In this document: positions 25,010-36,104 of the stretch, one piece after another
Layout of the letters: each line of letters begins with the position of its first letter
How positions within the stretch are numbered: the first letter of the stretch is position 1
NCBI GenBank assembly: GCA_933228895.1
Contig: OW121850.1
Span: 29,645,773 to 29,709,772 of the forward strand
DNA from: Platycnemis pennipes
Lineage: Eukaryota; Arthropoda; Insecta; Odonata; Platycnemididae
DNA: 64,000 nt
Reading direction: 5' to 3'
Made by a program: the position numbers and the translations under genes
Notes under the pieces: generated by a model
Databases searched by the model: none
What the model was told of the DNA's origin: nothing
What the model saw: the letters and a program-made list of their open reading frames with translations, nothing else

Positions 25010-25318
25010 TCAGATAGGGCCTCCCATCCCGAGGGTCAGGGTTCGATTCCCGGCAGTGGCGGATTTTTCAGTGGCAAAGCGGTACCTACTTGAGTGCCAA
25101 GTGGAGGGTATTTCAAATTCAGTACTCCGTCCGTCGGATGGGACGTTAAGCCGTGGTTCCCTTGGCGCCTTTCATTAAGATTAGGCTAATGCCGACGCCG
25201 GGTTTCTCTCCATCCTTCCTCCGCTCCCTGAAAACTCCTACCATTACCCAATTACCCACCAATCCTAAACGGCGAAAATGACCTCAGCTGTCGGCCGCCT
25301 CTCCTGAATAACCAACGA
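25010..25318 (+). mobile_element. tRNA-derived SINE, family A, head partly lost
   Basis: The B-box GGTTCGATTCC lies at 25040-25050 and is followed by CGGCAGTGGCGGATTTTTCA. The conserved core then follows: AGTACTCCGTCCGTCGGATG, GGACGTTAAGCCGTGG, TTGGCGCCTTTCATTAAG, GCTAATGCCGACGCCGGGTT. The end is TCCTAAACGGCG, then GACCTCAGCTGTCGG. The A-box region is not recognisable, so the 5' part is truncated or diverged. The core is close to that of the copies at 43756 and 48287. Confidence 0.85.
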
Positions 25319-26574
25319 ATATCAGTATTACTCATTATCTTTCCATTTTGAATGTCTTAAGAAGAGGAACTAAATTTTTAAGCTTGAATGCAAACGGAGG
25401 CAGAAGCAAGGATCTAAGCATTACTCTCGAAACTTGAGTAAGGTCCTGAGCATCTCCACGCACCCCATACTGTGTCGCAGAGAGGAAGAGGATAGGGTGT
25501 TCAATGCTTTTCCTGTAACCACGAAGACGTATGGGAAACACTGGGGGAAAATTTAATGTTGAATCAACGATGAAATTCCAAACTTCTTGTTCATCATCTA
25601 ATCATAAATTAATCATTTGCGCATATCTTTAGACTTACCCTTTCCCGAACTGCAAATCACACATCGGAACTAGCCTCTCTATCATTTTTAACAAAGGGCA
25701 TTTTAAACCTGGAAAAGTGATATTAATAATTTCGGGACAAGAGAATGATTTTACAGAAATGTATGTATGTAGTCATGAAAGAGGTGCTGGCAATGAAATG
25801 CAAGGACTGAGGCCAATATGTGAGCTTTAAAATAAAAATTACGGAACGGTCTTTTCTGGAGAGAGTTTGCTCAGCTGGGGACGACACTAATTTAACAGTG
25901 GATAACGGGGTGTTTGGGTAAATGGCAAGCAAAACAAAGATACTTTCAAGCAGAAATTGGATGACGTGCATTCAGTACTTGCCTCAAGCGTTTCTTTTCC
26001 CATTTCTAAAATGGCTTAATGAATATTGAATCGATATTCTGAGCCATTTCACGTCGATTCAACTTAAGGTTTTCCACAATTGATTCGTACTATTTGCCAT
26101 TTTTTCATCAGTACAGAGACGCAAGAAAGGGAAAAATTCCACACTATGATGTAGCAATTTGTCACAAAAAAAACGATCAATATTTTGAAGGCTTATCTAT
26201 ATTTTTTGTAGTAAATTGACTTATCTTCAGCAGAAGATCGTAGATGTTACAGTATAACAGATGTTAGCATCATTATATAATGTCACTCGGACATATTTTC
26301 CCTTTCCCCTCACAATCCTGCGTCAATAGCTTTAAGAGGACCATTTAGGTGCAATTCCACTGTCCTCGCTGGTAAATCTTTTCCATGCGTGTTCGACCCA
26401 ATCAAGTTTTTTTTACAAGATTTCATTAAGAACATATTTCGTACTTACGAAGTGAATACCTCATGGTGTAAATTTCAGCAAGAACCAAAACTTGATTTCC
26501 AATAGGTTATGAATCAGAAACCATGCCAATGAAAACTCGACTTAACCAGCAAAAAAAACTAAACGCGTCTAATG
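25319..26574. other. Unassigned AT-rich DNA
   Basis: Nothing recognised. Minus-strand frames at 25335-25541 and 25723-25971 show no domain. Confidence 0.4.
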
Positions 26575-27043
26575 ATTCATTATAAAGGACAAAATAAACT
26601 TTGTATTTCCACATTTATTGATCTCGCACCACTACGACCATGATGACTACCTGATGATGACGTTAATCATCGAAACCATGGTCGTACACTGTAAAAAGTA
26701 GATCTCATTTTAAGGTACAAAAGCGATCTGAATTTCAGATGCAACAATTTTAAGACAGGGTATGTTGAATTTCAGCAGTAATATCTTGTCTAAAAATAAG
26801 GCAGGTGAACGGCTGAAAATCAGACCATCCAGAATCCTGCTTCCTCTGCTTCCTGCTCAACTGCTCCTGTACCAACCATCCATGTTCCTGCCTCTTCCGT
26901 ACCTTAAATCCGTGTTCCTGCCTTACAACCAGACAGCGCTTAAATTCAGATCGCACTGAAAATCAGATCAACTTTTTACAGTGTAGTAGAGCTAGATAAA
27001 TAAATGTGGAAATACAAAGTTTATTTTGTCATTCATAATGAAT
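26575..27043. mobile_element. Foldback element interrupted by a MITE
   Basis: The left arm (from 26575: ACAAAATAAACTTTGTATTT, CCACATTTATTGATCT) is inverted at 26985-27043 (TAAATGTGGAAATACAAAGT, TTATTTTGTC). Just inside the left arm is CTACCTGATGATGACG followed by ATCATCGAAACC, flanked by pairing segments ACGACCATG and CATGGTCGT. Without the inserted MITE at 26687-26983 the element would be about 172 bp. It has the same layout as the foldbacks at 15389 and 51023. Confidence 0.65.
26687..26983. mobile_element. TA-flanked MITE, copy 1 (Tc1/mariner-like)
   Basis: The left end CACTGTAAAAAGTAGATCT and right end AGATCAACTTTTTACAGTG are inverted copies, and TA flanks each side (26685-26686 and 26984-26985). 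The length is 297 bp. It is non-coding. TA duplication and CACTG ends suit a Tc1/mariner-type MITE. It sits inside an older foldback element. Confidence 0.85.
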
Positions 27044-27096
27044 ACAAGTAAATTCCATAAAGTGACGCCTGAAACCATAAATTTTAGCGTGTAATA

Positions 27097-27393
27097 CACT
27101 GTAAAAAGTAGATCTGATTATAAGGTACAAAAGCGATCTGAATTTCAGATGCAACAATTTTAAGACAGGGTATGTTGAAATTCAGCTGTAATATCTTGTC
27201 TAAAAATAAGGCAGGTGAACGACTGAAAATCAGACCATCCTGAATACTGCTCCCTCTGCTTCCTGCTTAACTGCTCGTGTACCAACCATCCATGTTCCTG
27301 CCTCTTCCGCACCTTAAATCCGTGTTCCTGCCTTACAACCAGACAGCGCTTAAATTCAGATCGCACTGAAAATCAGATCAACTTTTTACAGTG
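27097..27393. mobile_element. TA-flanked MITE, copy 2 (Tc1/mariner-like)
   Basis: This is a second 297-bp copy in the same orientation, with the same CACTGTAAAAAGTAGATCTG start and TTTTTACAGTG end and TA on both sides (27095-27096, 27394-27395). It differs from copy 1 at only a few positions. The two are 113 bp apart, so a local duplication or two independent TA insertions are both possible. Confidence 0.85.
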
Positions 27394-27628
27394 TAATATC
27401 GGCCAAAGACTTCTAATCGCGTTATGGCATTTAAGTCCCACAAAGATAGAAAAATAGAACATGAAATGAGCTGTAGATATTTGCTTTTGATCAAAATTTG
27501 AGGAGTAAGTACGTAATTGGTTCTGCGATTTTATTTTTTGAACAATATCCTCGTTTCTTCGTTAGGCGTGCTTGTTATGTTATTTCTCGATAAGTCAGCT
27601 TTTTCCACGCCTCTCATTGATTCACCAT

Positions 27629-28096
27629 TTACAGAGAAATCCACTTTGGCTGCATTTTGTCCTCGTAGAAGACACTTTTAAAGAAGCTGTCTGAAATGTT
27701 TTCTTTTTCTGCAATACTTGTGATCGCATCACCGTTTTAGCCTATGAGTTCTTCGGAGGTAAAATATTTTTTTTCCAATTCCCAATCGTAAGACAAAAAT
27801 ACTTTCGGGTTCACCTCCAGAGGAGTATCTCCCTCTTCAAGTTTCGTGGAACACGTTAAAATCCTGGCCCTTTTACGTTGAGCATTATAGTCCTCCCTTG
27901 ACTTTGACTCGTGTCTTTTTTCTTCGGTTCTAAAAGCATTTTTAAGTAAATGCAGCTTCTTCTGTCTTCATAGTCATCTCACGTTGTTGCTGTAAAAGCT
28001 TGGCTCATTGCCCTCTCACATGAATTTACACTGAATATATTTAGCCACTCCATCGTTCATAACCTCAAAGGATGTTTCCACGTTTTTTGATGGCAT
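27629..28096 (-). pseudogene. Unidentified decayed coding remnant
   Basis: Reading the minus strand from an ATG at 28096, the product begins MPSKNVETSFEVMNDGVAKY and soon meets a stop. A shifted frame then stays open for about 60 codons, with EEKRHESKSREDYNAQRKRA and VFLSYDWELEKKYF, has one internal stop, and continues with AEKENISDSFFKSVFYED to a stop at 27629. Amino-acid composition is charged and protein-like, unlike chance frames in AT-rich DNA. I do not recognise the family. An N-terminal transposase segment or a dead host-gene fragment is possible. At least one frameshift and two stops make it non-functional. Confidence 0.4.
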
Positions 28097-28632
28097 TTTC
28101 ATGCGATTTATTTACGAATGCCGGGTACTAACGTTAGAGTTAATCTATGAGCATAAGGTCGGTAACAGTATTCTCTCTTTATAAATGAATGCGGTTTCCA
28201 TTTAGGTGTGATTACATTCGATTTTACTGCAGTAAATATGGCTTTCTTCGATACGTACGATATGAGGAGGGGTGGAGGCTAAAGTATTATTTACCCTTCT
28301 TGTCATCTCAACTACTTCGATTACAGAATGATTGGAAAGTAGTTGAATATTCCATCACGAGTGTATAGATTTTTTAACGATTTGTTAGATTTTCTTAATT
28401 TCAGGAGGAAGTTCTGAGAACTGATTCTATAGTTGGTGAATTCTTCCAGGGAATTTCGGTACAAAACGGGCATGAGTGGATATTTCCAGAACAACTTCCT
28501 TTTGCGTGTAAATACACTATATTATCTGCTTGCGGTGCATTTTAAATAAGATTTAATTGAGATACACACTTCACCATCGATCAAATTAGAAAATTTTCGT
28601 CTAAACATTTTATACCCCGGAGAAAAACTATA
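28097..28632. other. Unassigned DNA
   Basis: No repeat recognised between the decayed coding remnant and the LINE fragment. Confidence 0.35.
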
Positions 28633-29152
28633 TATCATCAATGGTCAACAATCCTAGGAATGGTTTGACGCAGCTCTCCACTTGATTCTTCTATCGGCCA
28701 ACCTCTTCATATTGACGTAGTACCTCTTTTTCACGTCCTTTACGACCTGCTCTATGTAACTCATACGTGGCCTGCCTTTTCCATTCTTCCCGTTCACTTT
28801 TCCTTCGACGATTGTCTTCATCAGGCCATCGTGTCTTAAGATGTGGCCAATTAAGTTGTCCCGTCTTCTTTTTATAGTTTTCAACAGACTTTTCTTTTCT
28901 CCCACTCTTCTTAAGACTTCTTCGTTTGTCCCTCGGTCGATCTATTTTATATTCATCATTCTTCGGTAGCACCACATTTCAAATGCTTCCAGCCTGGATT
29001 TCTCTGCTGCATTTATTGTCCATGCTTCGCTGCATAGTAGAATGCTCCAGATGTATGTTCTAATGAAATGTTTCCTCATTTCCACGCTTGTATTTGCAGC
29101 TATAAACAATATCTACTTCTGGTAAAATGCTCTTTTTGCTTGGGCAATTCTA
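28633..29152 (-). pseudogene. RTE-like LINE reverse-transcriptase C-terminal fragment
   Basis: The minus strand encodes about 150 residues of the C-terminal part of a non-LTR reverse transcriptase. In order: AKAKRAFYQK, VEMRKHFIRTYIWSILLCSE, AWTINAAEKSRLEAFEMWCY, RRMMNI, then RRDNLIGHILRHDGLMKTIV, GKGRPRMSYIEQVVKDV, and RRIKWRAASNHS before the stop. This order is typical of the LINE proteins often labelled craniofacial-development-protein-2-like or RTE in arthropods. Stops after AFYQK and after RMMNIK show that it is dead. The 3' end is CCTAGGATTGTTGACCATTG followed by a GATGATAT tail. It is the longest copy of this family here. Confidence 0.8.
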
Positions 29153-29570
29153 GTAAAGTAAGGAAACTCTACTAATTAAACACTTTATTGCTTTAATTAT
29201 TTAATATATAAATATAAATCAGCCAGCATTTTGTTCCAGTACCTACTTAGTTGTTTTGAAATGTACTCACAATATCGGCATATTTGTGCTTCATACTGTA
29301 ATCACTAATATGGGTATATAATAGTTGATAAGGGGTTTTGTGATTCCAAATACCATTTTTGTATATGCTCTTTCGCAATTACTCGCACCTTATACAAGTT
29401 TCGTACCTCAGTTCCATATTAAGATCAGCTCTTCCCCCTGAAATTTCTATCCTTTTGATGTGCATACAACAGCTTTCGCGGCAGTTCTACTAGGGCAGTT
29501 TCCATTTTCGGGTTTAACAGCGTGGAATTCTTTAAGGGAGAACTGTTCCGCTTGCAATACAGATAGGATT
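29153..29570. other. Unassigned AT-rich DNA
   Basis: Nothing recognised apart from the small module that starts at about 29580. Confidence 0.35.
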
Positions 29571-29577
29571 TGTGCTA

Positions 29578-29632
29578 TTCGACCTGAAGATGCCTGCTGT
29601 AGCGCAGGCAAAACTGTTGTCAGTTTAACATG
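29578..29632 (+). repeat. CTGAAG...AAAAC hairpin module
   Basis: CGACCTGAAGATGCCTGC is followed by TGTAGC and then GCAGGC, which pairs with GCCTGC. AAAACTGTTGTC comes next. The layout is the same as at 1771, with GAAAC changed to AAAAC. The flanks were not delimited. Confidence 0.4.
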
Positions 29633-29760
29633 CCCATGCATTCAAACCCAAAAAATGAATCTGTTCTAGTGTACCGTTAACTTCGCTCTGTAAATATTCC
29701 AATCCTTAGTTTAACCACCAGACTGAAAGCTACAGTGAAATTACAAATAGGCTTACCAGT

Positions 29761-29768
29761 CCTGCAAG
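29761..29768. repeat. hAT target-site duplication, left
   Basis: CCTGCAAG, identical to 32492-32499. Confidence 0.9.
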
Positions 29769-30071
29769 CAGGGCCGGTTCTAGGCCCAAGCGACACAAGC
29801 GATCGCTTGGGGCGCCAAGCTGAGAGGGGCGCCAAAGTGTGACAAAAGAAAAATACTCTGTAATTTTTTGCAAATATACAATAAGTGAATAACAACATTT
29901 TAACCATAATGTTTATGGCACTAACAGGGACACTATATGTGCGGTTCGCGTAAGAGCAAACGCTCTGTGACGAAGAATAGCTAAACTATCTGCACATATA
30001 TTCAATGTCTCTGGCTCAACGTGGTGGAAATTCGTAGTCATTAATAAAGAATACGTAGTAACATCCTACAA

Positions 30072-30156
30072 GATTCATTTGGTATACAACCGGTTTCATC
30101 ACATAGGCACCTGAGATGTCGCCTATGCAATGAAATCGGTCGTATACTAAATAATC
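30072..30156. repeat. Foldback hairpin nested in the hAT element
   Basis: GATTCATTTGGTATACAACC on the left is the inverse, with a few changes, of CGGTCGTATACTAAATAATC on the right. Inside is an exact 7-bp stem, CATAGGC with GCCTATG, and the sequence CCTGAGATGTCGCC followed by ATGAAATCGG. This is the same ordered module (CTGA, stem, GAAA, GGTCGTA) as at 26640, probably inserted after the hAT element. Confidence 0.6.
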
Positions 30157-30424
30157 TCGTTCTATGAGTTACAAAGCAATCTGTATTCTAGAATGCGCCC
30201 CCTCTACATCTCGCGCGCCGCGGTGCCCCCCGCGGTGCCACCGAAATGTATCTGGCGTTGACTTATCGCCGTCAAAACAAAAAAAAACAACGACGCAGTC
30301 TTTCAGTTAATGCTGTGGAGTGCTCTTGTTCTGTGTACATGTTACCAATTTCAAATGGGTACTTTTTTCGGGTACATTTGAGAATTTCAGTATTTTATTC
30401 ATATATTTTGATTCACTAACGAAA

Positions 30425-31870
30425 ATGTCTGACAAAAATAAATCGTCCGATGCCTTTTATCGAAAAAGAAGAACGCAAGAAATTGAAGAAAATCAGAAAC
30501 AAGCTAAGGCAATGAGAATTTTTTTCACGCTGCCATCTACAAGCATGGAACCATCTAACAGAGAAACACAGAGTTCCGGTGATGACAGTGGAACTACAAC
30601 TGTCTCTTGTAGAGTCGAAGCTATACCAATACAAAAAAGAACTTATTTCATTTGTTTATTGCTAATTTGTTACCAAACTTATATTCTGGTTTGTATTTTT
30701 AAAATTTAAATTTGAAACAAAATTTAAATGAATACTTTTTAATTTTGCAATTATAAAAACTTTTTATTAAAATCAGGTGAGATTTGCCACCAAATATGCA
30801 AAATTCAATGGTATCGTAAAAAAAAGTCTGGAGAAATATTTTATTATTTATGAGTAAGGATGAATAAATCAAGTTTCTTTGTTTTTATCGTAAATAATAG
30901 TCCCCGATAGAAACGGAATGTGGCAGCGCCAGTGATTTGATTGGGATGTCAGAATGTGACAAACCTAATGATAATCTAGCTGAATCCAATCCTCTTGTTC
31001 TGACAGAGGTGCGGTGATTTTCATAGCAAGCATACATAAATCGTATTCAATATTTTAAAACTTACGTTTCGTATTGTAATTGTAGGAACCTGCCGCGCCT
31101 ATTGTTGACTTGTCAACTGATGATTGCGGAAATAGCGTGATAAAATTACTGATGGCAAGCGAAAAAAAAATTGTAGAAAGAGGCCCTTTTCAAGAAACTG
31201 ATGCTGAATTTCATGTCGATAATACTGGTAGAGGATTTACTCCGGCAAACTATAAGAGAACATTATCTAACGGAGAAGAAATCCGCAGAGAGTGGCTGAT
31301 TTATTGTTTCAAAAATTCCATTTTTTTTGTTAATGTTATAAATTTTTTAGTGCTGAAAGTATCTCACTTTCTGGGACATCTAGATTAGCAGACTGGCAAA
31401 ATATGTCCGGATTACTAGCCTAACTTCTTACTGCTTTGTGCAACACAATTCCTTGGGACTCCGGGATTGACATTTCGAGGAACAACAGATACACTATTTA
31501 AAAAGAATAACGGGAATTTCTTGATATTAATAGAGCACATTGCCACATTTGATGTTGTTTTACAAGAACACTTGCGAATAGCAAGTTCTAATGAAGCCAG
31601 TGTTTATTATCATATTAAAAAAATGCAAAATGAATTCATTACTGTGTTACCAACACGCATTCAAGATCATATTTTACATGAACTTAAAAAAGCGTCATAC
31701 TACTCAATATTATTTGACTCTACCCTAGATGTCAGTCGTGCAGAACAGGTGTCGATCATCATTCGTTTATTACAAGCAGTGAAGAAATAGCTATTAAAAA
31801 ACATTTCCTTGGTTTTATTCCAGTTACAGAGACTACTGGTGAAGGTCTAACTGACATTCTCTTGAACAAG
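30425..31870 (+). pseudogene. hAT transposase remnant, ZMYM1/TTF-type, intron-containing
   Basis: The ATG at 30425 opens MSDKNKSSDAFYRKRR, the usual basic start of these proteins. A 108-bp exon (30901-31008) lies between an AG and a GT and encodes ECGSASDLIGMSEC. After a 77-bp intron the frame resumes in phase at 31086 with EPAAPIVDLSTDD, then RGFTPANYKRTLSNGEEIRR and EWLIY, the TTF zinc-finger region of ZMYM1-like hAT transposases. A shifted frame gives SLSGTSRLADWQ. The 31467-31790 frame gives GLTFRGTTDTLF, MQNEFITVLPTRIQDHIL and YYSILFDSTLDVS, part of the catalytic region. Another shift leads to HFLGFIPVTETTGEGLTDIL and a stop. The remaining catalytic region and the C-terminal dimerisation domain are missing. 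Confidence 0.85.
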
Positions 31871-32491
31871 TTGATATGACGGACTGGTCTGTCACATTAG
31901 CCATTGAAAGCGACACTTTGAAGTTAATTGACACATATTCTATTTTGAAAGATTCTGCGAATTTAAAGGCTAGAAAAATTTCAGTATAATTTTTTTGCCC
32001 AAAAGAACAATATTTAGTACATACACGATAAAATTTTAACAAATATATAAGCTATCGTATTACTTTGTTTCATTTATAATTTTTTAAAACTACGAATTTG
32101 TTCTTTTAACTCACTATCTACTCTCTAGTTTCCTATAAGTGAATTAATTAGAATTAAAACATCTTTTTCAAAATTGTAAATGTATCAAAATCAATAAAGT
32201 ATTTCTTTGGGCGTTTGTTTCTATTCCGTAAAAAAATTGAGAAATGGCAGTAGCCCCTTTGAATAAATCAATAAAATTACGGCAGAATGTCTTCGCAATA
32301 TTTAATATAAATGAAGAAATAATCCGTGTCCATAAGGTGTAAGTAGGAGTTTATTATTTTAAGGCTCGAAGGTCCTATTAAGATCGTAAAAAACAACAAA
32401 AACACTATTGTTTGCGAAGGGAGCCAAAAAAATGCTTGGGGCGCCAAACGCTATCCCGCTTGTGCGGAAAAATACTCTCGGACCGGCCCTG

Positions 32492-32499
32492 CCTGCAAG
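32492..32499. repeat. hAT target-site duplication, right
   Basis: CCTGCAAG, identical to 29761-29768. Confidence 0.9.
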
Positions 32500-32774
32500 C
32501 CATCTGTTCTAACACCTCAACGGAACATTAAACTCCTAAGGAGAAGCAAGAGAGCTTGGCACGATCTGTGCAGCGGCTTAAGTTCTAAAAATTCTTCCCC
32601 GACACTCCGTCGGAATTTTCACAACCTTCGCTCCACCAGTCAATCCTGTTCCGAACGTAAGAACCGCGTTCAGAAGCACGGAACAATAAATGATGCAGAT
32701 AAAGGGAGATTCGCACATCCACACCTGACTTCTTCCAAACGTGTTCCACCTCAGCACTTCATCTTCCAGAGGAT

Positions 32775-32870
32775 CTCCTTGGTGCCGCGTATGGTGTCAT
32801 CGCTGGTGCCAACGGTCACCGGTTCGATTCCCAGACCTCTTGACGCCTCTGCCTTGGCGCAAAGAACCTG
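32775..32870 (+). repeat. Possible tRNA-like SINE head
   Basis: A perfect B-box-like GGTTCGATTCC lies at 32821-32831, preceded by TGGTGTCATCGCTGGTGCC. No SINE body is recognised downstream, so this may be a head fragment or coincidence. Confidence 0.3.
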
Positions 32871-32899
32871 GCATCCAGGTATGAACCAGAAGAAAAACA

Positions 32900-33439
32900 G
32901 TTGGTCCACTACGTCTCTCCTTGCCCTTTGCCGTAAATAATCCAACATCCTCATACATTTTAACTTGTTCTACACCCAATTCGTCAGACCTTCTACTGCC
33001 CAGTGTTTACTGCATCTTTTTAAGCAGGAATTTATTTGTTATTATATTATTTATTGCCTTATTTCTATTAAAATATCACTGATACTCGAAATAAATATAT
33101 AAATGTGAGACTAAATTCTCTTTAGGATCTTATATCATCTTCACTTATATAACAATATCAGCCAACCAAAACTAAGTATTTTTTTAAATCTTATAATTAT
33201 CACACGAGACCTGTTTCCTTTTTAAAAATTATAATACATAGCATTGGAGCCATCAACTAGCATAAGATTTAGGTATATTTTAGCATGAGCCTTTCCCATA
33301 TGTACTACATAAATTCCCCACTTTCAACTAAACTGACTCCAGAAACCATAGGCATGGATCCATTGGCATGATTATGCATATTACCATTTTCCTATTCGAA
33401 GTTCAACAACTAAAGCTCTCGTCTACTCACTGCTCTCCC
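32900..33439. other. Unassigned AT-rich DNA
   Basis: Nothing recognised. Confidence 0.4.
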
Positions 33440-34150
33440 TTAAAACCCCCACCCTACCCTCACTCCTGAATTCAATCCCTTTTAGAATTATATCCATTCC
33501 ACCATAGCCTTCTTTCCTCCTCCATTGATGTTCTAGAATCGCACAAATAGCATTGATTCTCGGAGATCCACGCTTCCACCGCCCAAGCACACCCCCAATC
33601 CCTTGCCACCTTTCCCCGAGCGACCCACCCCCACGCCTTTAAGCCTGCGTTCCTCGCCATCCATAAATGAAACCACTTGCCACGAGCAAAAGGGATTACG
33701 CGCCCGCCCTTCCACTCGTTTTCTTCCCGGCATCCTCTCTGTCTCTCTCCCGCTTCCCTTTCTGAAGCCCCTACACGCACCCCTTTCGCTTCCCTCCTCT
33801 TCATCACTCCTCCCTCCTTTCCTCCTCATCTCCTTCTCCCTCCTCCTCAGCTTCGAATGCTATTATAGATTTAACCAACCGTGAGTGCCCTTCCCCCTTC
33901 GCCCATACGAAATTAGGCAGACGCCGCAATGAGTAAAGGCTTCGCCTCCTCTGTGGCAAGCGAGGGTGGGGGGGGGAGGGATTCTGCGGCGTATCTCTCC
34001 ACACGACCTTGTCTCTTTTCTTTTTTTTGTCGATTTCGGGTGACACCGTGAAACTTTGTTACTTCTCGTCGGGCCCGACCTCCGTTTTCGTCGCCGAGGT
34101 ATTAGTTTCATAATGGAGGTTCGTTAAAGTTCTCGGTCCTCCCTCGCGCT
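33440..34150. other. GC- and pyrimidine-rich patch
   Basis: From about 33560 to 33860 the plus strand is dominated by C and T (for example CTCCCTCCTTTCCTCCTCAT), and 33960-33980 has a G run. Open frames of 60-110 codons on both strands overlap here with repetitive composition and no domain, so I do not call a gene. It may be promoter-proximal or nuclease-sensitive DNA. Confidence 0.4.
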
Positions 34151-36060
34151 TGCACATCCGGGCACCTCTACGAATTACAACGGCCCAAAACCAATTTGCT
34201 GCACGAATCATTGTGTTCGCATTCACTCAACGCGCAACTGTGAGAGACCCGTGCTGTGAGAAAAGGATTAGGAAATGGTTGGGAAAGGCGCATTCCAATA
34301 TTTCTCCGTCTAGAGCTTTCGGCGCTAAATCGTTCTCTTTGGGAATATAGGATTCTTACGAGGGGAAGAAGAACTTTTTTTTTGTTTATCTAAGAAATAG
34401 TATTGTAGGGTTCGTGGGCCAACAATCACAATTATCACGTGAACAATTATTACTAGGCATATTTTTTCAGGAATTAATTCTAAATCATTATTTACCCTAA
34501 CTTCCTTGAGTGGTCAGACACACGTAATCTCAACCCCAATAACTTCCTTGCCTTCCCTATTTATTTATCTACCTCTAAGGGTCTCCAAAACTCAACCACA
34601 GGAAACCAACTGACAATCTGCGCCCGTCACATGCCAACTTTCTAGAACCTTTGACTACATTCCATGTCACATTACAGTGCTGAGTAAAAATCAATCGAAA
34701 ATATTTTAGTCGCATTACGGAAAGAACATAAGGACAGGTTACCTTGGTGAGGTCATTTTTAGAGACTGGATGAGACTTGAATGGCTAAATGCAGCGATTC
34801 CGGAATGCGAAATACTTCCTGTGAATCCAGCAAAACGAATCGAAAACATTTTTATGGCATTAAATATAGTTAATACTTACGTCTCCAGAATTTAACATAT
34901 GTACAGTCATGAAGAAGTATGGATGGGGAATATTTGAATCCGGCCGAAATAAATTAAGGTAGAGAGAAGTGTTAACGCAAAATACGTGACGGTGAATAAA
35001 TTATCTAACACTCAGGAAGCAATTACGAAATAAGACTATAGTGACAGTTATCAACAATCCCTTAAAGCTATTGAAAAGCTAATGAAAGTCAAGACATATA
35101 ATCTCCCCAAATTCATTGTATTAGGTTTTACAATCAACCTTTCTTCCAAAAAAATATGGACGTGCGGAAGAACTCGAAGACTTGGCAACACAACGATAAT
35201 TTCGATTTTGTAAAAGGCAAAGTTTGGACAAGACGGTTTGTATAGAACAATTTGGTTTTTTGGAGGACTGCAGGAGGTCGTTACTTCGTCGTTGCTCTCA
35301 TAAAAATATTGTGAAAGAATTTTAAGATTATTTAAAAGAGTATTCAAGATATTTTGGATCGCCAAGCAAATTATGATGTTTTTCTTTAGAAATAGAAATA
35401 CGGAATATAATTATTACATATATAGTCTTACATTTAGCCCAATGCACGCAAATTCGGGTATCGAAATACAAATCTGGAAAGTAATTCATCAAATAATCAA
35501 TGGGTAGTAGAATACGTAAACCATTACCATACCTGGGCTCTTAAAGTAGAGAATTTGCAAAAGAAAGATGTGGGAGAAACTTACTAAAATAATGAAATCC
35601 AGCTGGAAGCTCATTAAATCAAAATCGTGAATGACCAATCCAGGAGGGAAAAAGGAAGGAATTTGACACTATTTACAAGTACTTCCGAAGAGGAGAGTAA
35701 AAAACTGAAAAGTATTGAATTTCAACAATGTAGGTAATTATCCCACAAAGGAAAGGTATTTATGCCTCTCCACAAATCGTGAGCCAATGACACTCGAATG
35801 CATTAATCAAAAGTTTATGATCTTGCGGAAGGTAGACAACCAAAGTATTCCACTTTGAGCTAGGCCACTAGGTAAGAAGGCAGGGAATCGTTCCGTATTT
35901 TACGTTCTGTAGCGGTAATGATCAACGTGAGATATGATATCCGTTAATTTTGATCTTATAGTATATAAGGCGGAACGGTCGCCCATGCGTGCCATATTCC
36001 CTGCGGACAAGACAGGAGAAAATGCTAATTATTCACGTAATTAGGGGTTGAGATAAGTAG
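34151..36060. other. Unassigned DNA
   Basis: No repeat or gene recognised. A 104-codon minus frame at 35051-35365 has no domain. Confidence 0.4.
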
Positions 36061-36066
36061 AATGTC

Positions 36067-36104
36067 ACCCCCCCCCCCCCGTCCCCCCCCCCCCACCCCG
36101 CCCC
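36067..36104. repeat. Poly-C tract
   Basis: About 38 bases almost entirely C, broken by single G, T and A residues. Its exact length is vulnerable to assembly error. Confidence 0.85.

Larger units (their letters stand above)
29769..32491 (+). mobile_element. hAT transposon with decayed ZMYM1-like transposase
   Basis: The ends CAGGGCCGGT and ACCGGCCCTG are exact inverted repeats, and the 8-bp sequence CCTGCAAG is duplicated on both sides. That size of duplication is the hAT hallmark. A second shared block, CTTGGGGCGCCAA, lies close to both ends. The element is 2,723 bp and contains a broken transposase (30425-31870) followed by AT-rich non-coding sequence. The intact duplication and ends suggest moderate age, yet the transposase is truncated, so it could only have moved with help in trans. 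A small foldback lies inside at 30072-30156. Confidence 0.93.

Noticed and set aside
26630..26690. Active hammerhead ribozyme at CTGATGA...GAAAC
   Set aside because: The expected G-C closing pair of stem II next to CTGATGA is absent, and the stem instead uses bases of the core, so catalysis is unlikely. Kept only as a related module.
33533..33884. Overlapping arginine- and proline-rich frames of 93-111 codons
   Set aside because: They are translations of a pyrimidine-rich tract on both strands.
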